Source: Bacteroidota bacterium
Lineage (GTDB): Bacteria > Bacteroidota > Bacteroidia > Bacteroidales > Paludibacteraceae
Reading direction: 5' to 3'
Assembly: GCA_030706455.1 (NCBI GenBank)
Contig: JAUZOL010000006.1
Coordinates: forward strand, 1-53,706
DNA length: 53,706 nucleotides
The notes beneath the pieces are model-generated. The model was not told the origin of the DNA. It saw nothing but the letters and a program-made list of their open reading frames with translations, and searched no databases. Position numbers and translations under genes: made by a program. This document shows positions 34,737 through 41,483 of this stretch, piece after piece. Each line of letters starts with the position of its first letter. Within the stretch, counting starts at the first letter, position 1.

Positions 34737-35828
34737 TTATTTGGTTATTGATTCAAATTCATTGATGGCTTCAAATATCTGCAAAGGAACAATAGGTACA
34801 ACGGCATTTCCGTATGCTTTTATTGATTCGTTTCTCCATTTTGAAAAGGTAATACCGTCCAATCCGTAGGAAATCCCATCATTTCTGCCACAAACAGTGG
34901 ATTGAGTTGGGAAGTTGTCGAATTGTAACTTGTTTCTCCTGATATTGCATAAACGTTTTTCAATGTATCCATTCTCATTTTCCCATCTTTCCGTTCTATC
35001 TTCTCCGGAGTATATGCACCTTTGTAATCCGTAGTGCATGGTGTGGGAAGCATTCCCATTGAAACCAGATCGTTCACTACGAAGCTCCAACCCTGCTGAA
35101 TTTTTCTCTGTGTTCGTGTATCGCTCATTTTGCTGCCGTTCTTCTGATCTCTTGCTTGTGGCGTATGGAGCATACTTAAATTCATAAATTCCGTTTTTCC
35201 TTTCTTGTTGCAAACTTTCAAGCCTTGTGTTTGGATTGTAGGTATCATTCCAGTCCAATTCTCGATGTTCGATAAACCTTGTTGCTTGCTGTTCGGTCCT
35301 CTTCTTTTGAAATCCTGAGCTGTTGGTGTATTCAACATCAATTCTTCTTGCAACAAACCAAACCCTGTCTCTCCGGTGCGGGGCGTTGACGGCACAAGCC
35401 GGAAGTACAAACGGTTGAACTTCGTACCCTGCAGCTTCCAGGTCAGCCTGCACCTGCTCGAATACCATTCCTTTCGACCAATTAATAATTCCGAAAACAT
35501 TTTCGCCCACGACCCAACACGGGGAAATTTCCCGTATCGCTCTAAGCATTTCCGGCCACAAGTGGCGTTCATCTTCGGTACCTTTACGTTTTCCTGCAAG
35601 GCTGAATGGTTGGCATGGGAATCCTCCTGTAAGCACGTCAACTCTTCCACGCCAAAGAGTGAAGTCTGTTTGTTTAATGTTGTCGTATTGTATTGCATCC
35701 TGAAAATGGTATTTAAGCACAGTTTTACAAAAAGGATCTATCTCACAATTGAACAGGTTTGTCCATCCTGCCCATTCGGAAGCCAAATCAAATCCGCCTA
35801 TGCCGCTGAAAAGTGAAGCGTGTGTCAT
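34737..35828 (-). CDS. dcm: DNA (cytosine-5) methyltransferase
   Basis: 363 residues from the ATG at 35828, chosen because it overlaps the upstream stop as ATGA; an upstream in-frame codon would add ten residues without homology. Motifs: I 'SLFSGIGGFDLA', IV 'GGFPCQPFS' with catalytic Cys72, VI 'VGENV' (108-112), VIII 'HRRDRVWFVA' (151-160), and motif X near the end ('SIKAYGNAVVPIVPLQIF'). The region 165-320 between motif VIII and X, the target-recognition part, is low in complexity (Arg/Glu/Asn-rich). No restriction enzyme is adjacent, so this is likely a solitary phage methylase that protects against host restriction. A second long frame overlaps residues ~44-336. Confidence 0.93.
   Translation of the reverse strand: MTHASLFSGIGGFDLASEWAGWTNLFNCEIDPFCKTVLKYHFQDAIQYDNIKQTDFTLWRGRVDVLTGGFPCQPFSLAGKRKGTEDERHLWPEMLRAIREISPCWVVGENVFGIINWSKGMVFEQVQADLEAAGYEVQPFVLPACAVNAPHRRDRVWFVARRIDVEYTNSSGFQKKRTEQQATRFIEHRELDWNDTYNPNTRLESLQQERKNGIYEFKYAPYATSKRSEERQQNERYTNTEKNSAGLELRSERSGFNGNASHTMHYGLQRCIYSGEDRTERWENENGYIEKRLCNIRRNKLQFDNFPTQSTVCGRNDGISYGLDGITFSKWRNESIKAYGNAVVPIVPLQIFEAINEFESITK
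34820..35698 (-). CDS. Long ORF overlapping dcm in the +1 frame; likely a second, real protein
   Basis: 292 codons, entirely inside dcm and +1 relative to it, starting at ATG 35698. The product is not what random out-of-frame sequence looks like: 'LLIGRKEWYSSRCRLTWKLQ', 'GTKFNRLYFRLVPSTPRTGE', repeated 'TPTAQD'-type blocks (LNTPTAQD, LHTPQARD, LPTPCTTD) and the end 'SQLNPLFVAEMMGFPTDWTV'. I recall LPTPTAxD repeats and the LNPxFVExMMGFPxxWT ending from proteins tied to phage cytosine methylases in Bacteroidota, so both frames appear selected. The function is unknown; target recognition or regulation of Dcm are possibilities. Confidence 0.65.
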   Translation of the reverse strand: MQYNTTTLNKQTSLFGVEELTCLQEDSHANHSALQENVKVPKMNATCGRKCLERYGKFPRVGSWAKMFSELLIGRKEWYSSRCRLTWKLQGTKFNRLYFRLVPSTPRTGETGFGLLQEELMLNTPTAQDFKRRGPNSKQQGLSNIENWTGMIPTIQTQGLKVCNKKGKTEFMNLSMLHTPQARDQKNGSKMSDTRTQRKIQQGWSFVVNDLVSMGMLPTPCTTDYKGAYTPEKIERKDGKMRMDTLKNVYAISGETSYNSTTSQLNPLFVAEMMGFPTDWTVLPFQNGETNQ

Positions 35829-36394
35829 TGGTTTCGTTCTTTCTTCATTTTGCACCACTCATCCCAGCTTACTGCTCCGGAAATCTTATCAATACTGTTT
35901 GTCTGCATTTTATAGCTTTCGGCTTCTTTTATCGATTGCCGTTGCGCCTCACGTGATCGCAATGCCATGTATTCATTAATAAAATCAAAGATTACGCGGC
36001 CATCTATCCTGAATATCTTATCTCCCAATTTCCCACGTTTTACAAGAGAAAAACAGAGCTTAAAATCGGCTATGGTAAGGCATATATATTCTTCATCTTC
36101 GAGTATCTGTGTGGCAGTTTCAGCAACCTGTAAAGCCGTCATTTGCTGTCCTACATTAAAATAGTTAACAAGATCCGTAATCATTATCACAAGCAAAGCA
36201 CGTGCTTTGTTCAACCCTTCGTTCTTTTGATAGTAGGCTATTGACAGATTGCTTGTATTACTGAATACTTCCAAGAAATTACGTGCCGGAAGGTTGGCTA
36301 AGAATTGCTGTGGCGAGGTTTGCAAGCTCATTACGGCCTGTTCTCGCGTCATTGGAATATTGCCGCTTGTTGTTATCAGTTGATCCATTTTCAA
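35825..36394 (-). CDS. Replication-region protein of unknown function
   Basis: 189 residues. Central part 'LVIMITDLVNYFNVGQQMTA' and 'DFKLCFSLVKRGKLGDKIFR' is helical and ends 'DGRVIFDFINEYMALRSREA'. It resembles proteins that follow the initiator gene in Bacteroidota prophages, a place often held by helicase loaders, but no motif settles that. The frame overlaps the preceding gene by up to 116 bp; starts at 36352 or 36331 would reduce this. Its stop overlaps the dcm start (ATGA). Confidence 0.65.
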   Translation of the reverse strand: MKMDQLITTSGNIPMTREQAVMSLQTSPQQFLANLPARNFLEVFSNTSNLSIAYYQKNEGLNKARALLVIMITDLVNYFNVGQQMTALQVAETATQILEDEEYICLTIADFKLCFSLVKRGKLGDKIFRIDGRVIFDFINEYMALRSREAQRQSIKEAESYKMQTNSIDKISGAVSWDEWCKMKKERNQ

Positions 36395-37160
36395 TGTCTA
36401 TTAAAGTCATTTCCCATCTTCTTTGATTGATCCATGTTGCCATGTTTGCGTACGAAGGAATAAAAATCTTATCTCCTTGCCTGTTCTTTTCTTCCGCTTT
36501 CTGATGCCACGCTTTTTCACTCTCAATGGCCGGTTGAAGCAAAGGCAAAGCTGTTATCCAGTCTTTATGCTTTTTACGGTAATTTTCAAACTCGGTTGTA
36601 ATTCCTCTTTTTGTGCCTGGGTAACTTTTTTGAAACGAGGCAAATATTTCAATATATGCTTTTGCCTCATCTTTCCCCTCATACTCCCCTATCTGATTAC
36701 CATTACCTATACCATTACCTATACCATTACCTATACCTGTGGGGCTTTGAAGCCCCTTGCAAGCCCCTTTATTTTTTCCTTCTATAAATTCAAGTATGTC
36801 GTTTATGTCTAAAGACAAATTAAACTTATTGGCATATAATTCAAATCTTTTTAAGATGCCCTGATGCGCTTTATTATTGAGATTAAGGGGCAAATTTTTT
36901 TGATGCTTCAAGAAATTGCGAATGTAAATACAGTCGTTTGATTCTGACCATATTAAGCCCCTTACAAGCCCCTTACAAGCCCCTTCGATCTCGCTTTGTT
37001 TGCAACCGATTTCGTTAGCAAATATTCGGGGAGTATATTCAATAAACCCGGCAATATCGCAATTGTCGCGTAGATAAATAAACATTAATTTTTCAATAGG
37101 CCGCAACTCCGAAAACCATGCATCGTGCCATTGCTCCGTACTGGTAAATCTGTAAGCCAT
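36279..37160 (-). CDS. Putative replication initiator/winged-helix protein containing iterons
   Basis: 293 residues. The N-terminal ~120 ('WFSELRPIEKLMFIYLRDNC', 'IAGFIEYTPRIFANEIGCKQ') form a winged-helix domain of the kind in phage replication proteins (O/DnaD-like). The middle has a GIGNGIGNGIGNGN repeat; the C-terminal part ('FENYRKKHKDWITALPLL', 'SYANMATWINQRRWEM') matches the tail common in Bacteroidota phage initiators. The gene contains five AAGCCCCTT iterons plus a 12-bp tandem repeat, and a 35-bp palindrome lies 21 bp upstream of its start. By analogy with lambda O it may carry its own origin. Confidence 0.75.
   Translation of the reverse strand: MAYRFTSTEQWHDAWFSELRPIEKLMFIYLRDNCDIAGFIEYTPRIFANEIGCKQSEIEGACKGLVRGLIWSESNDCIYIRNFLKHQKNLPLNLNNKAHQGILKRFELYANKFNLSLDINDILEFIEGKNKGACKGLQSPTGIGNGIGNGIGNGNQIGEYEGKDEAKAYIEIFASFQKSYPGTKRGITTEFENYRKKHKDWITALPLLQPAIESEKAWHQKAEEKNRQGDKIFIPSYANMATWINQRRWEMTLIDIENGSTDNNKRQYSNDARTGRNELANLATAILSQPSGT
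36698..36985. repeat. Candidate phage origin: AAGCCCCTT iterons and AT-rich 12-bp repeats
   Basis: AAGCCCCTT occurs at 36750 and 36761, and again at 36955, 36966 and 36977, each neighbour exactly 11 bp apart; an inverted GGGGCTT at 36741 makes GGGGCTT-TG-AAGCCCC. Directly beside the left group is a 12-bp tandem repeat (CTATACCATTAC, about three copies, 36698-36737), a candidate unwinding element. All lie inside the initiator-like gene. Confidence 0.6.
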
Positions 37161-37180
37161 TTTGTTGTAGTTAGTAGGTG

Positions 37181-37215
37181 ATTGTATAAATTGTAATGAT
37201 TACAAATTATACAAT
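37181..37215. promoter_or_regulatory. 35-bp near-perfect palindrome upstream of the initiator gene
   Basis: ATTGTATAA-A-TTGTAAT-G-ATTACAA-A-TTATACAAT: 16 of 17 positions pair around the centre at 37198. It lies 21 bp before the ATG at 37160 and is followed upstream by a 28-bp direct repeat. It is most likely an operator for control of the replication gene. Confidence 0.65.
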
Positions 37216-37219
37216 TTGT

Positions 37220-37537
37220 GTAGTTTTAGCCTCATCAGTTATAGTAACTGCTTTTCTGTAAGCTTAAAAGACGTTCCCATTGCTGTAGATGTTTTTTCTC
37301 TATCAATTATCAAATAGCCCAATCTTACGAGCAAATGACAACGTCTTACGATTGATTTGGAATCTAAGTTTGATTGTAAGCTAAAGTTGTGCTTATTTAA
37401 CCACCATGATTGACAATAATCAGTTTTTTGCTGACGCATAATCAATAGGATAGCTGCATAAATCTCTATAGCTTCTTCCAAAATTTGTTTTTTAGTTTTC
37501 ATGTTTATAGTAGTTTTCGCCTCATCAGTTATAGTAA
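37220..37537. repeat. 28-bp direct repeat pair (37220-37247 and 37510-37537)
   Basis: GTAGTTTT(A/C)GCCTCATCAG continuing with TTATAGTAA; 27 of 28 bases match. One copy lies 60 bp upstream of the initiator gene and the other 8 bp upstream of the ATG at 37502, so both precede starts of leftward genes. They may be shared leader/promoter sequence or duplicated by recombination. Confidence 0.75.
37239..37502 (-). CDS. Small putative winged-helix protein
   Basis: 87 residues from ATG 37502 (MKTKKQILEEAIEIYAAILL). A longer reading from a TTG at 37550 would translate the 28-bp repeat and is less likely. 'SKSIVRRCHLLVRLGYLIID' followed by 'STAMGTSFKLTEKQL' has winged-helix character (helix then beta-wing). 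No family named. Between the methyltransferase and initiator genes, it could regulate replication. Confidence 0.6.
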   Translation of the reverse strand: MKTKKQILEEAIEIYAAILLIMRQQKTDYCQSWWLNKHNFSLQSNLDSKSIVRRCHLLVRLGYLIIDREKTSTAMGTSFKLTEKQLL

Positions 37538-37542
37538 TATCC

Positions 37543-38343
37543 TCAACCAAAAAGAATTGGATTAATTGCTTCTAATTTGCTTTTAGCATAGCCAAGAGTC
37601 TTAATTTCATCATTTTTTCGCTGCATCTTATCAAATAGACTCTTAGCCTGTTGATAAAAGTCTTTCTTTATTTCAAAACCGTATCCTTTTCTATTTGTTT
37701 GCATAGCGGCAATCAATGTGGTACCGCTTCCAGCAACCGGATCTATTACCACTTCGCCCTCATCTGTAAACAATTCAATTAGTTGCTTCAAAAGAGGCAC
37801 GGGCTTTTGCGTTGGGTGTATTTTTGGTGTTTCGGTATCTTTTTGCCAATCAAAGCAATTAAAAACCATTTTTCCTTTATTATTGAACTTAGGAAGCTTT
37901 TCACGATAAAGCAATAAACCATATTCGCAGTTACCGACAACTTTCATATTTGCTTTCAAAACCTGAGCGGAAAAATTCTTACGAAAAATAAGATTAATGT
38001 AATTGTTAAGTCCATATCGTTTTGCTAACTCAATAAGCATAAACTGCTGTTCAAATTCACAAAAAACGATCATGCAGGGTGCTTTACCTTTTTCCTTCGG
38101 TTCTTTCCGCAACATGGTTGAGCAAAAGTGCATGAATTCTGCCGGGCGAAAATCTTTATCAGTATCAAAAAACTCTTTACCTGCTAATTCACTTTCACCG
38201 TTTTGGTTGTCACCGTCTTTGTACCACGCCGGATTTGACGCATAAGCATTGTTGCCTAAATTGTAAGGAATATCGGCAATAATCAATTGCGCTTTTGGTA
38301 TTTGATAAACTTTATAGTTCTGGAAATGATCGTTAATTAGCAT
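37543..38343 (-). CDS. DNA methyltransferase, beta class (N6-adenine or N4-cytosine)
   Basis: 266 residues. Motif IV 'DIPYNLG' (24-30) precedes 'HPTQKP' (176-181) and motif I 'DPVAGSGTT' (201-209), the order of beta-class enzymes. DIPY in place of DPPY is a usual variant. These enzymes transfer a methyl group from SAM to an exocyclic amino group. With dcm it gives the phage two modification activities and no visible nuclease partner, which suggests protection from host restriction. Overlaps its upstream neighbour by 11 bp. Confidence 0.92.
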   Translation of the reverse strand: MLINDHFQNYKVYQIPKAQLIIADIPYNLGNNAYASNPAWYKDGDNQNGESELAGKEFFDTDKDFRPAEFMHFCSTMLRKEPKEKGKAPCMIVFCEFEQQFMLIELAKRYGLNNYINLIFRKNFSAQVLKANMKVVGNCEYGLLLYREKLPKFNNKGKMVFNCFDWQKDTETPKIHPTQKPVPLLKQLIELFTDEGEVVIDPVAGSGTTLIAAMQTNRKGYGFEIKKDFYQQAKSLFDKMQRKNDEIKTLGYAKSKLEAINPILFG

Positions 38344-38617
38344 CGTTTGAGATATAATACATAAAACTGTTCAACGTTTCGTCTCTTCTTATTTTCCCAT
38401 CTTGCAGAAGCTTTTGAATTGCCTCAGCAAAATAGGGCTTGTTACGCATTTCCAGCCGGTTATATATCTCCAGCGACATTGCGCCGCCTGGTTCTATTTT
38501 TCCGGCTTTCAATTGCTCAATAGATGTTATGATGGTAAGGATTTCAAGTACTGGGGTCATTCTTTCTTTTGAAATTTGGAATATGTTGTCTAACTTCTGA
38601 TTTAATAATTGCATCAA
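38333..38617 (-). CDS. Small protein of unknown function
   Basis: Up to 94 residues: 'ERMTPVLEILTIITSIEQLK', 'RLEMRNKPYFAEAIQKLLQD'. The outer start overlaps the MazG-like gene by 74 bp. ATG at 38560 (MTPVLEILT..., 75 residues) follows AAGAAAG and overlaps by only 17 bp, so it is a good alternative. The end of the protein looks like a winged-helix ('DGKIRRDETLNSFMYYISND'). Confidence 0.55.
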   Translation of the reverse strand: MMQLLNQKLDNIFQISKERMTPVLEILTIITSIEQLKAGKIEPGGAMSLEIYNRLEMRNKPYFAEAIQKLLQDGKIRRDETLNSFMYYISNDAN

Positions 38618-38849
38618 GAAGTAACTTATCCTGATCTATTTGTAAAATTCCAGATATGTGTGTTAAAACTGCTTTTACGTCTCCAAGTTCATCAATAACA
38701 TGTTCGTATGTTCCATCACCTAACATATAATCATTATATGCCTCAATCAGCTCATCCGATTCCTCTTTCAATTTTTCAAACCGTGAATTTAAATTTGTGC
38801 CATAACGGTTTGAAAAAATATCAATTGCAAGTTTTTCAGTTGGCGTCAT
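38544..38849 (-). CDS. MazG-like nucleotide pyrophosphohydrolase
   Basis: 101 residues. 'KLKEESDELIEAYNDY' and then 'EHVIDELGDVKAVLTHISGI' give the ExxE...ExxD metal-binding pattern of all-alpha NTP pyrophosphatases (MazG / phosphoribosyl-ATP pyrophosphohydrolase-like). Such phage enzymes hydrolyse non-canonical or (d)NTPs, or lower (p)ppGpp-type signals. Lies in the nucleotide-metabolism part of the early region. Confidence 0.82.
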   Translation of the reverse strand: MTPTEKLAIDIFSNRYGTNLNSRFEKLKEESDELIEAYNDYMLGDGTYEHVIDELGDVKAVLTHISGILQIDQDKLLLDAIIKSEVRQHIPNFKRKNDPST

Positions 38850-39180
38850 AATCTTCAGGTAATGGCAATTCTTTGCCTGTTTCTACGTCAAACAAATGAG
38901 GTGTTCCCCATGTATAAAGATTCCCTCTTTGTTTACAAATACCGTTTTTGCCATTTTTTGATACATACTCAGAACAAAGCTTTTTAGTACACCCTTTTCG
39001 CTCTGTTGCCTCGCCTATTTCCATGCACCAAATAAAGTCTTTTTCAAACTTATCCGGTATAGCTTCATATACCAAGATAGTTTTCAAGCCTTCTTCTTTA
39101 GCTTCATCCAATATATCATCCAATGAAAATGAAGGACCGTCTGAATCTTCGTCCTTAAAATAAAATATTTGCTTTTTCAT
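38836..39180 (-). CDS. Unknown cysteine-containing protein
   Basis: 114 residues: acidic N-terminus ('MKKQIFYFKDEDSDGPSFSL'), then 'KDFIWCMEIGEATERKGCTK', with Cys in 'GCTKKLCSEY' and 'NGICKQRGN' that could bind a metal. No family recognised. Start overlaps the upstream stop (ATGA at 39177-39180). Confidence 0.6.
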   Translation of the reverse strand: MKKQIFYFKDEDSDGPSFSLDDILDEAKEEGLKTILVYEAIPDKFEKDFIWCMEIGEATERKGCTKKLCSEYVSKNGKNGICKQRGNLYTWGTPHLFDVETGKELPLPEDYDAN

Positions 39181-39524
39181 ATTGATTCACAACTTATTAA
39201 TTTCTTATATAATGCATATCCACAATGAGTATCACGTATATAATCTGAAATTTTATTATTCAATTCATCCTCATTTTTAGCCTCAAATATTTTAATTTCG
39301 GTTGTCCAGTATGGAATTCCACCTCTCGGATCTCCTTTTTGAAATCTAAATGTTAATTTGAAATATGCAGGCTTAATGTCTTTATGGGCGTCTTTAATAC
39401 CTTCATTGTATGCATCTTTTTGTATTCTTTCCATTAAATTGAGCATACTATCAACCTTATAATAATCGGCATCTGCCCAATCTTCCGGTTCTTGTTCTTT
39501 GAAATAGTCTAATGGTGTTTTCAT
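39177..39524 (-). CDS. Unknown early phage protein
   Basis: 115 residues from ATG 39524, whose A is shared with the preceding TAA (TAATG); a start at 39539 adds five residues and is less likely. 'PEDWADADYYKVDSMLNLM' and 'YFKLTFRFQKGDPRGGIPYW' are recognisable only as soluble alpha/beta sequence. No family. Confidence 0.6.
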   Translation of the reverse strand: MKTPLDYFKEQEPEDWADADYYKVDSMLNLMERIQKDAYNEGIKDAHKDIKPAYFKLTFRFQKGDPRGGIPYWTTEIKIFEAKNEDELNNKISDYIRDTHCGYALYKKLISCESI

Positions 39525-39979
39525 TATCCTTTCCCCCATAATTGTTCATCGCATTTACCGCAAATTCCGTTAATAGCCACCAGAGGATGACGCTTGCCAC
39601 AATGCGGGCATTTTGTTTTATCCTCATCTATATTTTTCAGATATGTTTGTGCCTCATCCATAAACTCTTCAATGGAATGACAAACAACATATCTATTTTT
39701 ATGCTTTTCAGCCTCTTTCTGCCATTTTATTTGTTTCTCCGTCTGTTTACCTGTCGGCTGCTTCATTTCAACGCAGAGAGCGTTATATTCGCCATTTCCA
39801 ACTAACAATATCAGATCGGACACTCCGGCCAGCACTCCCTGACGTTTAAGATTCTCAGCTTCTTTTGTATTTCGGCTACCTCCGTTGGGAACTGCAAACA
39901 GCATCAATGCATATTGCTGGTATTGATACCTGAACCACCGAACACAAGCTTCTTGTATATCTGCTTCGAGATGGCGCAT
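39524..39979 (-). CDS. VRR-NUC domain nuclease with C-terminal zinc ribbon
   Basis: 151 residues. 'HLEADIQEACVRWFRYQY', 'AVPNGGSRN', 'GVLAGVSDLILLVGNGEYNA' (Asp55), and 'LCVEMKQPTGKQTEKQIKW' (Glu71, Lys73) are the PD-(D/E)XK core of the VRR-NUC family. At the C-terminus 'CPHCGKRHP' and 'CGKCDEQ' form a zinc ribbon. Phage members are thought to resolve branched DNA during replication or recombination. Confidence 0.9.
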   Translation of the reverse strand: MRHLEADIQEACVRWFRYQYQQYALMLFAVPNGGSRNTKEAENLKRQGVLAGVSDLILLVGNGEYNALCVEMKQPTGKQTEKQIKWQKEAEKHKNRYVVCHSIEEFMDEAQTYLKNIDEDKTKCPHCGKRHPLVAINGICGKCDEQLWGKG

Positions 39980-40395
39980 TAGTTTAGTAGTTCTGGGTTA
40001 TCGTGAATGTTGCCTACCATTTCTATATCAATAAAATTCATATATGAGTATCCCCACCATTCACCTTTATACCAAATAGCAATATCCATTCCAAATTCTG
40101 AATCAATAACTTTACACAAATGAATTTTCTTTTGTTTGCTACCAGATATAGAACTAACAGCTTTAAACAAATCGCCTCCGAAAAACACCTTCATTGAACG
40201 AATCCATCTTTGACCAACGGTTTCTGGGATAACTTCATATCCGTCCAAATGATGGCATCCTTCTAAATAAGCAAGATTTTCTTTTATTGGCAAAATGTAC
40301 ATTTTGCCACTTTTATTTCCAACTCCGTGAATTAAATCACCTTCAACAAATATATCCTTATCAACTCGTTTGCCTCTGAATAAAATTTCTCCCAT
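39979..40395 (-). CDS. YopX family protein 1
   Basis: 138 residues from ATG 40395 (MGEILFRGKRVDKDIFVEGD), preceded by TACTACTACA. A longer frame to 40458 would run into the upstream gene. 'FRGKR...WVEGDLI', 'YEVIPETVGQRW' and 'EMVGNIHDNPELL' are the YopX pattern (PF09643). The function is unknown. It is next to a second YopX gene. Confidence 0.85.
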   Translation of the reverse strand: MGEILFRGKRVDKDIFVEGDLIHGVGNKSGKMYILPIKENLAYLEGCHHLDGYEVIPETVGQRWIRSMKVFFGGDLFKAVSSISGSKQKKIHLCKVIDSEFGMDIAIWYKGEWWGYSYMNFIDIEMVGNIHDNPELLN

Positions 40396-40417
40396 TGTAG
40401 TAGTATTATTATAAAAT

Positions 40418-40810
40418 TTAACTGTCCAAAAATTCTTTGTTATCGATAAGATCTCCAATTACCTCAACAGATAATGGCAATTGAACGCTTTCGTATTTGT
40501 TTTTGGCAACTATCTGGTATGATGATGCATTGATTATAACCTGATATATCGCATTCCTGTTTTCATCAAAAACTAAAGATCCTCCCTTCGTCAAAAAACC
40601 ATTCATGTAAAACGATGCATAAATTGGCTTTCCGGCTTTGTCATACATGTCAAGACACATTCCAATCGTTGACTGCTTCACATGGTGCCATTGAGTTAAA
40701 CCATCCAGGTGCGTCACTATGAAATATTTGTTTCCGTACTCCGGCCGTGATTGCAATTCGCCCACTACCCATTCTGGACCGTTCATCGATTTTGCTCTGA
40801 ATGAAATCAT
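40418..40810 (-). CDS. YopX family protein 2
   Basis: 130 residues: 'MISFRAKSMNGPEWVVGELQ', 'STIGMCLDMYDKAGKPIYAS', 'SVEVIGDLIDNKEFLDS'. It is diverged from the first copy but has the same order of elements. Its start lies within the 3' end of the DnaA-C-like gene (161-bp overlap), an unusually long overlap for this phage. Confidence 0.82.
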   Translation of the reverse strand: MISFRAKSMNGPEWVVGELQSRPEYGNKYFIVTHLDGLTQWHHVKQSTIGMCLDMYDKAGKPIYASFYMNGFLTKGGSLVFDENRNAIYQVIINASSYQIVAKNKYESVQLPLSVEVIGDLIDNKEFLDS

Positions 40811-41099
40811 ATACCTTGTTATATTTTTGATTAAATTGTTTGTATGACATTAGGTTGTTAAACATCTTCTTGTAGTAAATAACCGTAGAATGGTTACGAT
40901 TGATTATATCAGTTATCAACCTCAGCTTTTTGACGCTATTCGAACTTTCAAAAAACAAGTGAACACAAATAATACGCGCCTCAACAATTTCTCTTATTCG
41001 TATTGGAGAACACAAAACGGATGCTTGTATCTCAAGACATTCACAAACGCATTGCATAATGTCCTTATAGCTCATTTCTATTAATTGATCTTTTGACAT
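40650..41099 (-). CDS. Stand-alone DnaA domain IV-like protein
   Basis: 149 residues. 'IREIVEARIICVHLFFESSN' and 'LRLITDIINRNHSTVIYYKK' are the DnaA C-terminal DNA-binding pattern (aR.ia.yl...IG..f.RdHsTV..a.k). There is no AAA+ domain. The family part ends near residue 107; the last ~42 residues lie in the overlap with YopX 2 and look unrelated, so a frameshift or run-on end is possible. It could bind DnaA boxes of host or phage and affect replication. Confidence 0.8.
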   Translation of the reverse strand: MSKDQLIEMSYKDIMQCVCECLEIQASVLCSPIRIREIVEARIICVHLFFESSNSVKKLRLITDIINRNHSTVIYYKKMFNNLMSYKQFNQKYNKVYDFIQSKIDERSRMGSGRIAITAGVRKQIFHSDAPGWFNSMAPCEAVNDWNVS

Positions 41100-41476
41100 A
41101 GGAAATTGTATTCGTATTCTTGCATTTCAATAAAAGACCTCAACTCATTATCAATAACCTTCCAGTCGGGCACAAAACCCACACATCTGTCATCTATATA
41201 TCGGTCGGCATATATTTTCCGTGTATCAAGCTTGTATTTCTCCACGTTTTCAGGAACCGATTCATTTACGTAATGAAACTTTACTCCTTCCGAATTCAGG
41301 TAGTCTATTGCCTCAGAAAGCATCGATCCGGTGCGGGAAGTCCAAATAATAATCCAATGCCCTTCATCATATAACCTGTTAATAGTCTCTCTGGCTCCTT
41401 CCATCATTTGTCCAATGGTAGGATATTGATCTGTTACAATAGTCCCGTCGAAATCAAAAGCAAAAATTAGGCGCAT
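41081..41476 (-). CDS. HAD-superfamily hydrolase
   Basis: 131 residues from ATG 41476 (MRLIFAFDFDGTIV). Asp8 and Asp10 in 'FDFDGTIV' are motif I (nucleophile and acid), 'WIIIWTSRTG' holds the motif II Thr/Ser, and 'ADRYIDDRCVG' gives the motif IV acids. Matches the small BT0820-type hydrolases of Bacteroides. Substrate unknown; phosphatase on a nucleotide or sugar phosphate is likely. Confidence 0.85.
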   Translation of the reverse strand: MRLIFAFDFDGTIVTDQYPTIGQMMEGARETINRLYDEGHWIIIWTSRTGSMLSEAIDYLNSEGVKFHYVNESVPENVEKYKLDTRKIYADRYIDDRCVGFVPDWKVIDNELRSFIEMQEYEYNFLCQKIN

Positions 41477-41483
41477 AAAAAAA

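Noticed and set aside
36698-36985. CRISPR array
   Set aside because: The repeats are 9-12 bp with no spacers of even length and lie in a coding gene. No other array was seen in the window.
37220-37247. CTGATGA in the 28-bp repeat (minus strand), reminiscent of a hammerhead ribozyme core
   Set aside because: The needed stem II, GAAA box and flanking helices are not present.
37503-37550. Upstream TTG start for the small winged-helix gene
   Set aside because: It would translate the 28-bp repeat, while the ATG at 37502 lies directly after it.
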